This document shows positions 1 through 8,333 of a DNA stretch of 41,912 nt, piece by piece. The notes beneath the pieces are model-generated. The model did not search any database. It saw only the letters and a list, made by a program, of their open reading frames with translations, and was not told where the DNA came from. Source of the stretch: JAWXCM01 sp034408745 (lineage in GTDB: Bacteria > Acidobacteriota > Terriglobia > Bryobacterales > Bryobacteraceae); NCBI GenBank assembly GCA_034408745.1, contig JAWXCM010000356.1, positions 1 through 41,912 of the forward strand. The letters run 5' to 3'. The translations under genes and the position numbers were made by a program. Numbering within the stretch: position 1 is the stretch's first letter; each line of letters begins with the position of its first letter.

Positions 1-2
1 AT

Positions 3-656
3 TCTGAGCGCGGCCTTTCGGTTTTTCCTCAAAGGAAAGATCCTCGGCGACACACTCCGACTTGCTCAGGCTACCGGGTAACTGCCGTTTCTAGGTTTAG
101 CGACGAGGCCATGACCTTCGCCGGTCAGCAGCGGGGAATCGGCGCGGTGCGGCTGACTTTTCGACCCATCCCTGGGGGCGGCGGCGTTCGCCAGCACAAG
201 GAACGGCAGAAAGCGCCTGGCGGCGAATGGAGCACTGTCTGCGACTTCACGTATCATCCGGGGCCGGTGACTCTGGCCGAAGCAGGCAAACAGCGCTGCG
301 CCAACCTCGAATCGCGCCAGTTTGATTTCTGGGCCGGCGAATGGGACGTGTTAGGGCCTAAGGGGCGCCAGCTGGGACAGAGTCGCATTGAACCAGCAGT
401 CGGTGGCTGCCTGCTGATCGAGAACTGGACCGGAGCCGGCGGCGGCAGTGGGAAGAGCTTCAACTTTTTCGATCCTTCGATCAAACAGTGGCGACAGGTG
501 TGGGTAGCGGCTGGAGGGTGGCTGAACCTGCAGGGCGGCTGGCGGGAGGGCGCGATCCGCTACGCCGGGGAAAGCCCCAGGCGCGGCGGTACGACGCAGG
601 AGCGGCTGAGCTTCACGCCATCTCCCGAGGGCACAGTGCGCCGGACGGCCCGTTAG
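3..656 (+). CDS. DUF1579-like protein, open at window start, truncated and apparently permuted
   Basis: The reading frame is open from base 3 to the stop at 656, so it may begin before the window; the first ATG inside is at 111. The core (about nt 300-640) carries the FDFWAGEWDV signature and a GGCLLIENWTGAGGG stretch typical of DUF1579-like secreted proteins, whose function is unknown. The frame stops right after SPEGTVRRTAR, where relatives continue for about 30 residues with a VRQ..ER...GG.TW..VFD..Y ending. A stretch matching exactly that missing ending (VRQHKERQKAPGGEWSTVCD, nt about 186-245) lies in front of the core. This suggests the remains of a two-unit protein: the end of unit 1, then unit 2 without its end. 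It overlaps the convergent methyltransferase by 4 bases. It may be a decaying gene; no signal peptide is visible. Confidence 0.5.
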   Translation, partial: SERGLSVFPQRKDPRRHTPTCSGYRVTAVSRFSDEAMTFAGQQRGIGAVRLTFRPIPGGGGVRQHKERQKAPGGEWSTVCDFTYHPGPVTLAEAGKQRCANLESRQFDFWAGEWDVLGPKGRQLGQSRIEPAVGGCLLIENWTGAGGGSGKSFNFFDPSIKQWRQVWVAAGGWLNLQGGWREGAIRYAGESPRRGGTTQERLSFTPSPEGTVRRTAR

Positions 657-1651
657 AGCGGACTCAGCAACAGGTCAATGTGTGTGCTGGCGTGCTGTGT
701 GAAATGGGCCATCACGCTCTCAATGTCGGTTCCTGCCTCGAACAGGCTGCCGTCGGGCCGGATCACAGAGATCTGGTAGCGATCCTCCACCCACATCTTC
801 AGGTAATCGGGGCCAGTGCACTGCGACTGCCCCTCCAGCATGGGCGGTGAGAACTCAGAACACACACTGGGACGGAATCGGCGCATGATCTCGCGGGCCC
901 CAGCGATCGCTCGTGCCTCCCCACCCTCAATGTCGATCTTGACGATGTCGAGGCGGTCGAAGTGGCAAAACCCGTCCAGCGGGACACACTTCACCACGCT
1001 GGTCTGATCCAGCGTTTCGGTGTACCCGTCGAGCTCCTGAACGAACCCATTGCTCCCCTGCTGCGTGAGCACCATGATCCGCGGCCCGCTGGAAACGCCG
1101 AGCGGCCAAAGTTCGATGATCGGGGTGAATCCGTTCAGTGTGGCGCTGGCGTGAATCAGGGCGACGTTGTTCTGGCCGGGCTCGAACGCGGTGACTTTGC
1201 CCTCGGGGCCGACCACGCTCGCCGCCAACATCGTGAAGAACCCAATGTTGGCACCAATGTCCAGCACATGCATTCCGGGACGCAGCAGGCCGCGAAACAC
1301 GGCGGTCACGTGCGGTTCGTATTCGCCCGAAGCGGCCAGCGACTGCCCGGTGGAAGAGTCATCAGCCCGAACCACCAGGCGGAAACCGCCAAGGTCGACG
1401 ATGGTGGGCGGTGCTTTGTAGGAAGGGTGGTGGACCGCGGCGAACTCGGCCGAACTCATGAACGTCTTCACGATCTCAAACACGGAGGCAGGGCGGACTT
1501 TCAGAATTTGGAGGAAGCCGTCCAGCCCGCCACTGTCCGGCTGCCGACCCAGCAGAAGACGGTAGCCGGCCCGGATATCCGCCTCGGTCGCGATGGCGTT
1601 AAACGTGGGCGACTCGTGGTATGGCGGGGACGGGGGTGTGGAATCACTCAT
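653..1651 (-). CDS. FkbM family methyltransferase with N-terminal DUF4214-like segment
   Basis: This 332-residue protein is a class I SAM-dependent methyltransferase of the FkbM family. Motif I is LDIGANIGFF (about residues 129-138), the acidic motif FEPGQNN follows, and the FkbM hallmark VKIDIEGGE is near residue 238. Family members O-methylate sugars or small metabolites, so a glycan or secondary-metabolite substrate is possible but not shown. Residues about 25-75 (YRLLLGRQPDSGGLDGF, then FMSSAEF) look like a DUF4214 repeat, a module usually found in surface proteins; here it precedes a cytosolic-type enzyme. It has no signal peptide. The ATG at 1651 fits the family length with the added module. 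It converges on the DUF1579-like gene and has no obvious operon partner. Confidence 0.85.
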   Translation of the reverse strand: MSDSTPPSPPYHESPTFNAIATEADIRAGYRLLLGRQPDSGGLDGFLQILKVRPASVFEIVKTFMSSAEFAAVHHPSYKAPPTIVDLGGFRLVVRADDSSTGQSLAASGEYEPHVTAVFRGLLRPGMHVLDIGANIGFFTMLAASVVGPEGKVTAFEPGQNNVALIHASATLNGFTPIIELWPLGVSSGPRIMVLTQQGSNGFVQELDGYTETLDQTSVVKCVPLDGFCHFDRLDIVKIDIEGGEARAIAGAREIMRRFRPSVCSEFSPPMLEGQSQCTGPDYLKMWVEDRYQISVIRPDGSLFEAGTDIESVMAHFTQHASTHIDLLLSPL

Positions 1652-1703
1652 CGAAATTCGAGTTTCGCACAGTCCCCATGAGCTGACCGCCGCGACGTCG
1701 GGG

Positions 1704-2243
1704 TCAGGACGTCTTTTTACCCCTGGCAGCGAAGTTCAGTGATGCCGAGTTCATGCAGTACCGAAGGCCAGTTGGTTTGGGACCGTCGTCGAATACGTGG
1801 CCGAGGTGACCATCGCAGCGGGCGCAGACCACCTCGACCCGCACCATTCCCAGAGTGCTGTCCCGAATCTCGCCCACGTTTTCTTTGGCGATGGGCTGCC
1901 AGAAGCTCGGCCAGCCGGTGCCCGATTCGAACTTGGTTTTGGAGTCGAACAGCGCGGTGCCGCAGCAGATGCAGTTGTAAATGCCGTCGGCATGATTGTT
2001 GGCGTACTTGCCCGTACCAGCCCGCTCGGTGCCCTTTCTCCGGGACACGTCGAACTGCTCCGGTGTCAGTTGCTTCTTCCATTCCGCGTCGGGTTTGCGG
2101 ATTTTGTCGACGGTGGTGACGGACTTGCGGGTGCCGTCGGGGTGGAACTCGACGATTTTGACCGTGGGGGTGCCGGCGGCCCAGGCGGCCCATCCGGATA
2201 CTCCGGCGGCGGCGAACAGCAGCTTGCGGCGAGTGGTGTTCAT
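1704..2243 (-). CDS. msrB: Exported peptide-methionine (R)-S-oxide reductase MsrB
   Basis: The 179-residue product reduces methionine-R-sulfoxide in proteins. Structural zinc ligands are visible as C91/C94 (CICC) and C140/C143 (CARC), the substrate pocket as SGTGWPSFW (107-115), and the catalytic cysteine as C163 in RYCMNSASLNF. The segment before GTERAGTGKY has no cysteine, so a resolving cysteine is not evident there and an external reductant such as thioredoxin may act directly. The N-terminus (MNTTRRKLLFAAAGVSGWAA) is a twin-arginine-like or Sec signal peptide, which points to a periplasmic repair enzyme. It lies 36 bases downstream of a secreted protein gene on the same strand, probably co-transcribed. 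Confidence 0.92.
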   Translation of the reverse strand: MNTTRRKLLFAAAGVSGWAAWAAGTPTVKIVEFHPDGTRKSVTTVDKIRKPDAEWKKQLTPEQFDVSRRKGTERAGTGKYANNHADGIYNCICCGTALFDSKTKFESGTGWPSFWQPIAKENVGEIRDSTLGMVRVEVVCARCDGHLGHVFDDGPKPTGLRYCMNSASLNFAARGKKTS

Positions 2244-2279
2244 AAGTCCTCAGACGTACAATCCGGTCTCCCGGTGGAT

Positions 2280-2792
2280 TTAATCCTGATTTTCGAGCTC
2301 TTCGTCGCTGAGCGACAGGGCACGCTCAAACCCCCCGGTTCGTTTCCACGTAAATTGCAGGGGCGTGGTGCGAAAGTGCATCAGCCCGAGAGAGTTGGCT
2401 TTGTGACGGAACTTCCTGAGCGTCTTGAAATCGAAATCCGATTCACCCCGGGCATAGAGCAGCAGGTAGGTGAACGGATCGGGGGAATCGGAGGAGAGCT
2501 CGAACAGCTTCCAGCCGCTTTTGCGGGTCGAGATGACGGCGACGGCGACCTCCCGCCCTCCGGCGAGGAGCAACACCGCCCAGTCGTCCTGTCCGTCGTT
2601 GTTGAAGTCGGCGCGTACAAGGTTCGGGTCGAACGGGAAGCGGTACTCCCGGAACCATTCTGTAATCTGCGCTACAACTGGCGCGGGTTTCCACCCGGGG
2701 TAGCGCGAGTCGATCAGCTTCGTAAGCGGCTGTGGCAGGGTGTCAGCACCCGCGAGGGGAAACAGAGCGAGGAATATGACGCAGAGCCGCAC
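2280..2792 (-). CDS. Small secreted protein with FG-GAP-like calcium loop
   Basis: I do not recognise a named family for this 170-residue protein. It starts with GTG at 2792, preceded by AGGA at a good distance, and has a short signal peptide (MRLCVIFLALFPLAGA). Residues about 62-75 (DFNNDGQDDWAVLL) match the Asp-rich loop of FG-GAP/VCBS repeats, but only one copy is present. The remainder is mixed alpha/beta without cysteines after the signal. It sits just upstream of the exported MsrB on the same strand, so both may act in the envelope. Its product is probably soluble and periplasmic. Confidence 0.7.
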   Translation of the reverse strand: MRLCVIFLALFPLAGADTLPQPLTKLIDSRYPGWKPAPVVAQITEWFREYRFPFDPNLVRADFNNDGQDDWAVLLLAGGREVAVAVISTRKSGWKLFELSSDSPDPFTYLLLYARGESDFDFKTLRKFRHKANSLGLMHFRTTPLQFTWKRTGGFERALSLSDEELENQD

Positions 2793-2852
2793 CGGATTCC
2801 TAATTTACAGCACTTAGCAGCACTCCGTACAGAGGGGTCCTGGTTGTGCGGA

Positions 2853-2877
2853 GAATTCCGGCGTGTGTGTGGAATTC
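2853..2877. promoter_or_regulatory. Inverted repeat in the 5' region of the cytochrome operon
   Basis: GAATTCC (2853-2859) and GGAATTC (2871-2877) form a perfect 7-base dyad with an 11-base spacer, about 145 bases upstream of the decaheme gene. It lies in the 229-base divergent gap between the small secreted protein and the cytochrome operon. It could be an operator or an mRNA hairpin. No convincing -35/-10 pair was found next to it. Confidence 0.3.
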
Positions 2878-3021
2878 CCCAACACTCCAGCGGGATAACC
2901 CCCAGGAAACCATTTTGGAGCGTGACATGCTGTGGCGTAAGTCGTTGCCGCACATGAGTGTTCGGTCCACTGAGTGCTTTGGCCGGGTACGTGCGGATGA
3001 GGAAACGAATCGACACCCCCT

Positions 3022-5082
3022 ATGCGTACGCGAATTTCAATGGTGACTCTGGGTAGACTCTCGATCTTGTCTGCGCTGATCGTTGGCTCGGCTCTGCTGA
3101 TTAGCTCTCCGAATGCTGGCTTCACGGCGCGAGAAAAAGCTTATTACATGAACGAAAAAGATGTCTCGTTCGTGCGGCCCGGCCTGGTGATGAAAGTCAC
3201 TGGCGCCACAGTTGCGGCAGATGGAACGGTTCGGGTTAACTTCAAGCTGACCGATCCCCGGGGCCTGCCCCTGGATCGCGAGGGCATTGTGACTCCTGGA
3301 ACGGTTGCCACCAGCTGGATTATCAGCACCATCCCAACCGGTCAGACTCAGTACCAGGCTTACACGACTCGAGTTCAGACCAGCCCGCGAACAGGCAAAG
3401 TCAACACACAGGCCAGTTCCGACACCGGCGGCACATACACCAAAGTTGCTGACGGCGAATACATTTACCAGTTCGGACTGAAGCTGCCGGCAGCGGCTGA
3501 CCGTGCCGCCACGCACTCCATTGGCATGTACGGCTCGCGCAACCTCGCGGAGTTTGACCTCGGCACGCAGTACGACGACGACGTGTACAACTTCATCCCG
3601 AACGGCGGCACGGTGACGGTCGTTCGCGACATCATACGCACGGAGACCTGCAACAAGTGCCACGACCCGCTCGCAATACATGGCGGTTCGCGCAGGACCA
3701 TGGAGCTTTGCAATCTGTGCCACACGCAGCGTACATTCTCCACGCCGGATAACCTCGATCCGGACACGGGGAACACCATCGACATGACGACTATGATCCA
3801 CAAGATCCATGCCGGTGATGAGCTACCCAGTGTCAAGGCTGGCACCCCCTATCAGATCGTCGGCTTCGGCAACTCGCTGCACGACTACTCTGAGGTCGTT
3901 TTCCCGAGCCTCGGCGCCCGCAACTGCGAAGCCTGCCACGGGCAGGATTCGGCTGCGCAGAAGAACAACTGGCTGATGAAGCCCACCCGTCAGGCGTGCG
4001 GCGCATGCCATGACGATGTGAACTTCGCCACCGGCAAGGGCCACGTCGATTTGCCCCAGCTCAGCGACAACCAGTGCACTAACTGCCACATTCCGGAGGG
4101 CGAACTGGACTTCGACGCCTCCATCAAGGGCGCACACCGGGTTGCGAAACTCTCCCCGATGCTGCCCGGCGCCGTCGCCACCATCAGCCGCGTAGCCAAC
4201 ACCGCCGCCGGTCAGAAACCGACCGTCACCTTCACCCTCAAGGACAAGGCTGGCGCGCCGCTTATGGCTTCCGGGATGACCACTCTGCGCGCCTACTGGG
4301 CTGGTCCGACGACCGATTACGGGCGCTACCAGCAGGAAGACGCCCGGACCGCAACGTGCGACGCGCAGGGCACCTGCACCTACACCTTTACCAACGCCCT
4401 GCCGGCTGACGCCAGGGGCTCCTGGTCGATCTATATGGAAGGCTACCGCGAACTCACCATCCTGCCGGGAACGGCCAAGGCTGTGACGCAGCGAGACGCG
4501 TTTGTGAACCCGATTCGGTATTTCTCTACCGACAGCTCGCCCATAGTGGAGCGCCGTGTGGTAGTTTCCATGGACAAATGCAACGCCTGCCACGGTGCGC
4601 TCGCGCTTCACGGGGATCAGCGGAACAACACGCAGGGCTGCGTGGTTTGCCACAACCCGAACATCACCGACGCGGCCCGGCGTCCTGCCGGCCAGATGCC
4701 GGCCCAAACCGTAGACATGAAAGTGATGATTCACCGCATCCACACCGGTTTGGAACTCGACCATGAATACACTGTGTACGGCTTCGGCGGCATTCCGTAC
4801 GACTTCACCAAAGTCGGCTATCCGGGCGACCGGCGCAACTGCGCTGCCTGCCACGTAAACAACAGCCAGCAGTTGACCGTGAAAGCGGGTCTGCTGCCGA
4901 CGCAGGATCCGCGCCAGGCAATCCCGGTGATCCAGCCGGAAGCCGCGGCCTGCACCGCCTGCCACAGCAGTATCGCCGCCAAGTCCCACGCGCTTGCCAA
5001 CACAACCAGTCTCGGCGAGAGCTGCCAGGCCTGTCACGGAGCCACTTCCGAGTTCTCCGTCGACCGGGCACACGCGAGGTAA
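3022..5082 (+). CDS. mtrC: OmcA/MtrC family decaheme c-type cytochrome
   Basis: This is a 686-residue multiheme cytochrome with exactly ten CXXCH motifs in two pentaheme groups: CNKCH, CNLCH, CEACH, CGACH, CTNCH (about residues 210-356) and CNACH, CVVCH, CAACH, CTACH, CQACH (about 520-672). Each group follows a beta-rich domain, the known architecture of MtrC/OmcA electron-output cytochromes. In characterised bacteria these sit on the cell surface and pass electrons to metals or other acceptors. The N-terminus has a hydrophobic signal segment (SILSALIVGSALLI) but no lipobox cysteine, unlike Shewanella MtrC, so anchoring must be different or it may be held by its partners. An alternative ATG at 3040 would leave the signal intact. 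It is the first gene of a C-A-B ordered operon; the next start is 6 bases after its stop. Confidence 0.95.
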   Translation: MRTRISMVTLGRLSILSALIVGSALLISSPNAGFTAREKAYYMNEKDVSFVRPGLVMKVTGATVAADGTVRVNFKLTDPRGLPLDREGIVTPGTVATSWIISTIPTGQTQYQAYTTRVQTSPRTGKVNTQASSDTGGTYTKVADGEYIYQFGLKLPAAADRAATHSIGMYGSRNLAEFDLGTQYDDDVYNFIPNGGTVTVVRDIIRTETCNKCHDPLAIHGGSRRTMELCNLCHTQRTFSTPDNLDPDTGNTIDMTTMIHKIHAGDELPSVKAGTPYQIVGFGNSLHDYSEVVFPSLGARNCEACHGQDSAAQKNNWLMKPTRQACGACHDDVNFATGKGHVDLPQLSDNQCTNCHIPEGELDFDASIKGAHRVAKLSPMLPGAVATISRVANTAAGQKPTVTFTLKDKAGAPLMASGMTTLRAYWAGPTTDYGRYQQEDARTATCDAQGTCTYTFTNALPADARGSWSIYMEGYRELTILPGTAKAVTQRDAFVNPIRYFSTDSSPIVERRVVVSMDKCNACHGALALHGDQRNNTQGCVVCHNPNITDAARRPAGQMPAQTVDMKVMIHRIHTGLELDHEYTVYGFGGIPYDFTKVGYPGDRRNCAACHVNNSQQLTVKAGLLPTQDPRQAIPVIQPEAAACTACHSSIAAKSHALANTTSLGESCQACHGATSEFSVDRAHAR

Positions 5083-5088
5083 CTCATT

Positions 5089-6180
5089 ATGAACCCGCAG
5101 TCACCGCATAATCCACGCCGCCGAGCACTCCAAACGGTCCTCCGAGCTGTTACGGGTACGACGGCAAGGGCGGTGACTGCGTTATTTTTCACCGCGGCAG
5201 CCCTCTGCTTCGGTGCACAAGACACCAAACCGGCAGCAGCCGCGGCGGCAACACCCGCTCCGGCTGCCGCTGAAAAGAAAGGCCCCGCCGAGTACATGGG
5301 TTCCGCCGTGTGCATGGGGTGCCACGAAGAGATCTACAACAACTTCCTGAAGAAGAACACCCATCGAGTTCTGGAAGCGGACAAACGGCGCGGCTGGGAA
5401 GAGAAAGCCTGCGAGGCCTGTCACGGGCCCGGCAGTGTCCACGCCGAAAGCGCCTCGGCAGAAGACATAAAGAACCCCGCAAAACTCAAACCCGTTCTCG
5501 CCGACAAAACCTGCCTCAAGTGCCATCTCAATACGCCGACGCAGGTAGGCCGGGTGATGGGCGGGCATGCCCGCAATCAGGTCCGCTGCGCCGACTGCCA
5601 TTCCGTCCACTCCGCTGAGCCGAAGAGCTCCGTGTGGGCCGGGATGCCGCTTCTGCCCGGATCAGTCAACTCCACTCCTTCAAAGACCGTCATGGCGCGA
5701 ACCGGAAACTGTGTCCGGTGCCACACAGGCGCCTGGGCCGAGTTCCAGCGCCCCCACCGCCACAAGGTGCCCGAAGGCGGCATGACCTGCACCGACTGCC
5801 ACAACCCGCACGGCGGAACGGTTCGAACCACACAATTTAATGCTGGGCTGAACGAGCCTGGCTGCTTCAAGTGCCACTCTGACAAGCGAGGCCCATTCAC
5901 CTTCGAGCATGCGCCAATGCGCACCGACGGATGCGTGGCGTGCCACCAGCCGCACGGCTCGGCCAATCCGCGCATGATGACGCGGTCAGAGGTTCGGTTC
6001 CAGTGCCTCGAGTGTCACAGCAACACGGGCAGCGCCGCAGGTCTGCAAACTGCTCCCTCCGGTGGACTTGGCGCACTGCCGCCAGCCCTCCATGACCTCC
6101 GCAGTCCACGATTCCGTAACTGCACGCTTTGTCATCTGAAGATTCACGGCTCCCACGTGAATCGGGACTTCACCCGATGA
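5089..6180 (+). CDS. mtrA: DmsE/MtrA-type decaheme c-type cytochrome
   Basis: The 363-residue protein contains ten CXXCH motifs: CMGCH, CEACH, CLKCH, CADCH, CVRCH, CTDCH, CFKCH, CVACH, CLECH and CTLCH. This is the number and length expected for the MtrA/DmsE family, which forms a heme wire inside an outer-membrane beta-barrel and links periplasmic donors to the surface cytochrome. A signal segment (about residues 25-43) is followed by an Ala/Pro-rich linker before the first heme. The ATG at 5089 has GAGGT at 5076-5080 overlapping the upstream stop codon, which indicates translational coupling to the decaheme gene before it. The stop overlaps the start of the barrel gene as ATGA. Confidence 0.95.
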   Translation: MNPQSPHNPRRRALQTVLRAVTGTTARAVTALFFTAAALCFGAQDTKPAAAAAATPAPAAAEKKGPAEYMGSAVCMGCHEEIYNNFLKKNTHRVLEADKRRGWEEKACEACHGPGSVHAESASAEDIKNPAKLKPVLADKTCLKCHLNTPTQVGRVMGGHARNQVRCADCHSVHSAEPKSSVWAGMPLLPGSVNSTPSKTVMARTGNCVRCHTGAWAEFQRPHRHKVPEGGMTCTDCHNPHGGTVRTTQFNAGLNEPGCFKCHSDKRGPFTFEHAPMRTDGCVACHQPHGSANPRMMTRSEVRFQCLECHSNTGSAAGLQTAPSGGLGALPPALHDLRSPRFRNCTLCHLKIHGSHVNRDFTR

Positions 6181-8192
6181 AACGACGACTCCCGTACCTC
6201 TCGGCCGCGTTTGCGGCTCTGCTGCTGTGTACCGCCGGCGCCTCTGCGCAGGAAAAACCGGCTGAGGAAAAGAAAGAAGAAGCAGCAGCAGCCGCTCCCG
6301 CCGCCGCGGAAGGTCCGTCCGCGACGGAATCACTGGTCAAAGGCTCGGTCGAAGTGGGCTATCGCGCAGTGGGGGCTGTTCGCGGCGACCTCAACACGTA
6401 TCGCAGCGTTGTCAACCTGGGCGAAGGTGTCAGGGTGATGTCGGTGGATTTGACCATGTCCCCGTCGCTAAAGTGGATTGACGATGTCGCTTTGCGGATG
6501 AATAACTGGGGCGGCGACCCGTACAACAGCGCCTGGTTCCGCGCCGGCAGGAAGAACTGGTACCGCCTGACGGTGGATTACCGCAATATCGCGTACTTTA
6601 ACGCACTCCCGTCGTTTGCCAACCCGAACCTCGAACGCGGCCTCCTTCAGAGCGAGCGCACGTTCGACATGTCGCGCCGTTACTCCAACAGCGAACTGGA
6701 AATCACTCCGTGGGTGCACTACCGCCCTTATCTCGGGTTTGAGACCTCTTCCGGATCCGGCCGGGGTGTCACCACGTACGTCCCAAGCCTGAACAACTAC
6801 CCCGTGCCGAACGATTTGCGCGACGGTCAGCGCACGTTCCGCGAGGGCGTCAGAATCCAGTACAGCCGCTTCCATCTGACGGCCGAGGCTGGCCAGTTCC
6901 GCTTCAAAGACGACCAGCGGGTGTACGAAAACTCCCCGGGCAATCTGGGCGACCGCACCACGCCGCTGAACGGCCAGACGCTACTCCTGCGCACCTTGCA
7001 GCAGTCCTACGGGATACGGGGCGAAGCAACTTACTGGCGCGGAACCCTCACCGCGAATCCGTTCTCCTGGCTCGACTTCTTCGGAAACTACCTGTACACG
7101 ACTCCGAAAATCGACACTAACTACTTCGAAGCCGCTACCGGCGTTTTCGCCGAGAATGCCGTGCTGCCGATCTTCACCCGCCAGCAGCAGTTGTGGACCG
7201 CGATCTCGAAACAGCCCCACAACCGAGCCCACTTTGGTTTCGAGGTTCGACCCTTCTCACGCCTTCGCATCATCCAGTCGCTGTATACCGACCGGCTGCA
7301 CACCGCGTCGGGAGGGCAGGGAACGCTCACCGGTTCAGGCACCACGGTGCTCGGGGCAGCCGACCGTCTGACTGCGAACTACAGCCAGTCTCAGGTAGAG
7401 GCGCTGCTGGATGTGACGTCGAAGATCACGCTCCGGGGTGGTTATCGGTACACCTGGGGCGACACTGCGCTGCGCGCTCCCACGCTCGCGTCCTTCACAG
7501 GACCCGAAATCGGCAGCCTGGCGCGCAAGACCGCGCTCGGCGGGGTCAGCTACCGAGCCATGCAGGGCATCTGGGCCAGCTTCGACCTCGAAATCGCGAA
7601 GAGCGACCGAGTCTACTATCGGACCAGCCTGTACGATTACCAGAAGTATCGGGGACGGCTTCGCTGGCAGCTGCGGCCCGATCTGTCCGTGGCGTGGGGC
7701 CTGTCGTACCTGAACAACGACACGCCGAACAGCAACACGTTGCCGCTCGGGCTGGGCGACTACACCCTTCGGACCATCGATCACAACATCTCCATGGTGT
7801 GGAATCCCAAAGGCGGCGATCGGTTCCGCGTTACTGGCGAGTACGCCCGTCAGAACTGGAAGTCTCAGATCCGCTATATCAGTCTGCCCTTCGGTATCCG
7901 GGAGCTCTCACGTTACCGCGAGGATGTGCACGCAGGCTCGTTCATTGGCGATTTTGTACCAGCCACGGGTAAGAACCACGCACCCCGGTTCAGCCTCGGC
8001 GGCTCCTACTTCCGAAGCTCCGGCACCCGGCCGGCGATGTACCTGCAGCCCCTGATTCGGACCTCCTTCCCGCTCCACAAGCGTGTGGAATTCATAGCCG
8101 AGTGGCGGTACTGGGGCTTCACGCAGGCACTGTACACCGGTGAGGCGTTCCGCAACAACCAGACCACCATTTCCCTGCGGTTCTGGCAGTAG
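6177..8192 (+). CDS. mtrB: MtrB/PioB family outer-membrane beta-barrel, decaheme-associated
   Basis: This protein is the porin sheath of an MtrCAB/PioAB-type conduit: it should hold the MtrA-like cytochrome across the outer membrane. I place the start at the ATG at 6177, giving 671 residues, because it overlaps the previous stop as ATGA and begins directly with a signal peptide (MKRRLPYLSAAFAALLL, ending near GASA-Q). A 16-codon longer frame from 6129 would bury that signal. After the signal there is a short Lys/Glu- and Ala-rich linker, then alternating aromatic/polar strands throughout, ending in an aromatic residue (SLRFWQ) as outer-membrane barrels do. The N-terminal CXXC found in Shewanella MtrB is absent. 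Its family is well supported by context and pattern. Confidence 0.9.
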   Translation: MKRRLPYLSAAFAALLLCTAGASAQEKPAEEKKEEAAAAAPAAAEGPSATESLVKGSVEVGYRAVGAVRGDLNTYRSVVNLGEGVRVMSVDLTMSPSLKWIDDVALRMNNWGGDPYNSAWFRAGRKNWYRLTVDYRNIAYFNALPSFANPNLERGLLQSERTFDMSRRYSNSELEITPWVHYRPYLGFETSSGSGRGVTTYVPSLNNYPVPNDLRDGQRTFREGVRIQYSRFHLTAEAGQFRFKDDQRVYENSPGNLGDRTTPLNGQTLLLRTLQQSYGIRGEATYWRGTLTANPFSWLDFFGNYLYTTPKIDTNYFEAATGVFAENAVLPIFTRQQQLWTAISKQPHNRAHFGFEVRPFSRLRIIQSLYTDRLHTASGGQGTLTGSGTTVLGAADRLTANYSQSQVEALLDVTSKITLRGGYRYTWGDTALRAPTLASFTGPEIGSLARKTALGGVSYRAMQGIWASFDLEIAKSDRVYYRTSLYDYQKYRGRLRWQLRPDLSVAWGLSYLNNDTPNSNTLPLGLGDYTLRTIDHNISMVWNPKGGDRFRVTGEYARQNWKSQIRYISLPFGIRELSRYREDVHAGSFIGDFVPATGKNHAPRFSLGGSYFRSSGTRPAMYLQPLIRTSFPLHKRVEFIAEWRYWGFTQALYTGEAFRNNQTTISLRFWQ

Positions 8193-8256
8193 GGCTCGCC
8201 GGGTCCCCACATTTGTCCCAGAGATGTAAGGCTTTCGCTGTGTCATGCGCGGCGCG

Positions 8257-8296
8257 TCACGTGATACCTTACTGTAGAGCGTGGTGCGGTCACGTG
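8257..8296. promoter_or_regulatory. Paired CACGTG motifs upstream of the giant secreted protein
   Basis: The palindrome TCACGTGA (8257-8264) and a second CACGTG (8291-8296) lie 33 bases apart, about three helical turns, in the 141-base gap between the barrel gene and the next gene. The spacing fits two sites on one face of DNA for a dimeric regulator. This is a pattern observation only; no regulator is identified. Confidence 0.25.
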
Positions 8297-8333
8297 GACG
8301 GGTCGCCTCGCCATCTACACTTTGGGAAAATTT

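Noticed and set aside
1..81. Frame-1 tail of 26 codons ending at TAA 79-81, a possible end of an upstream gene
   Set aside because: It overlaps the open frame of the DUF1579-like protein, has no recognisable motif and is too short to judge.
2975..2993. Region upstream of the decaheme gene resembling a sigma-54 -24/-12 promoter (nearby TGGCGTA and TTGCC, about 2932-2950)
   Set aside because: GG and GC are 11 bases apart instead of 10, and no sigma-54 activator is nearby.
6129..6176. Upstream extension of the MtrB-like frame
   Set aside because: It lies inside the mtrA coding region and would bury the signal peptide.
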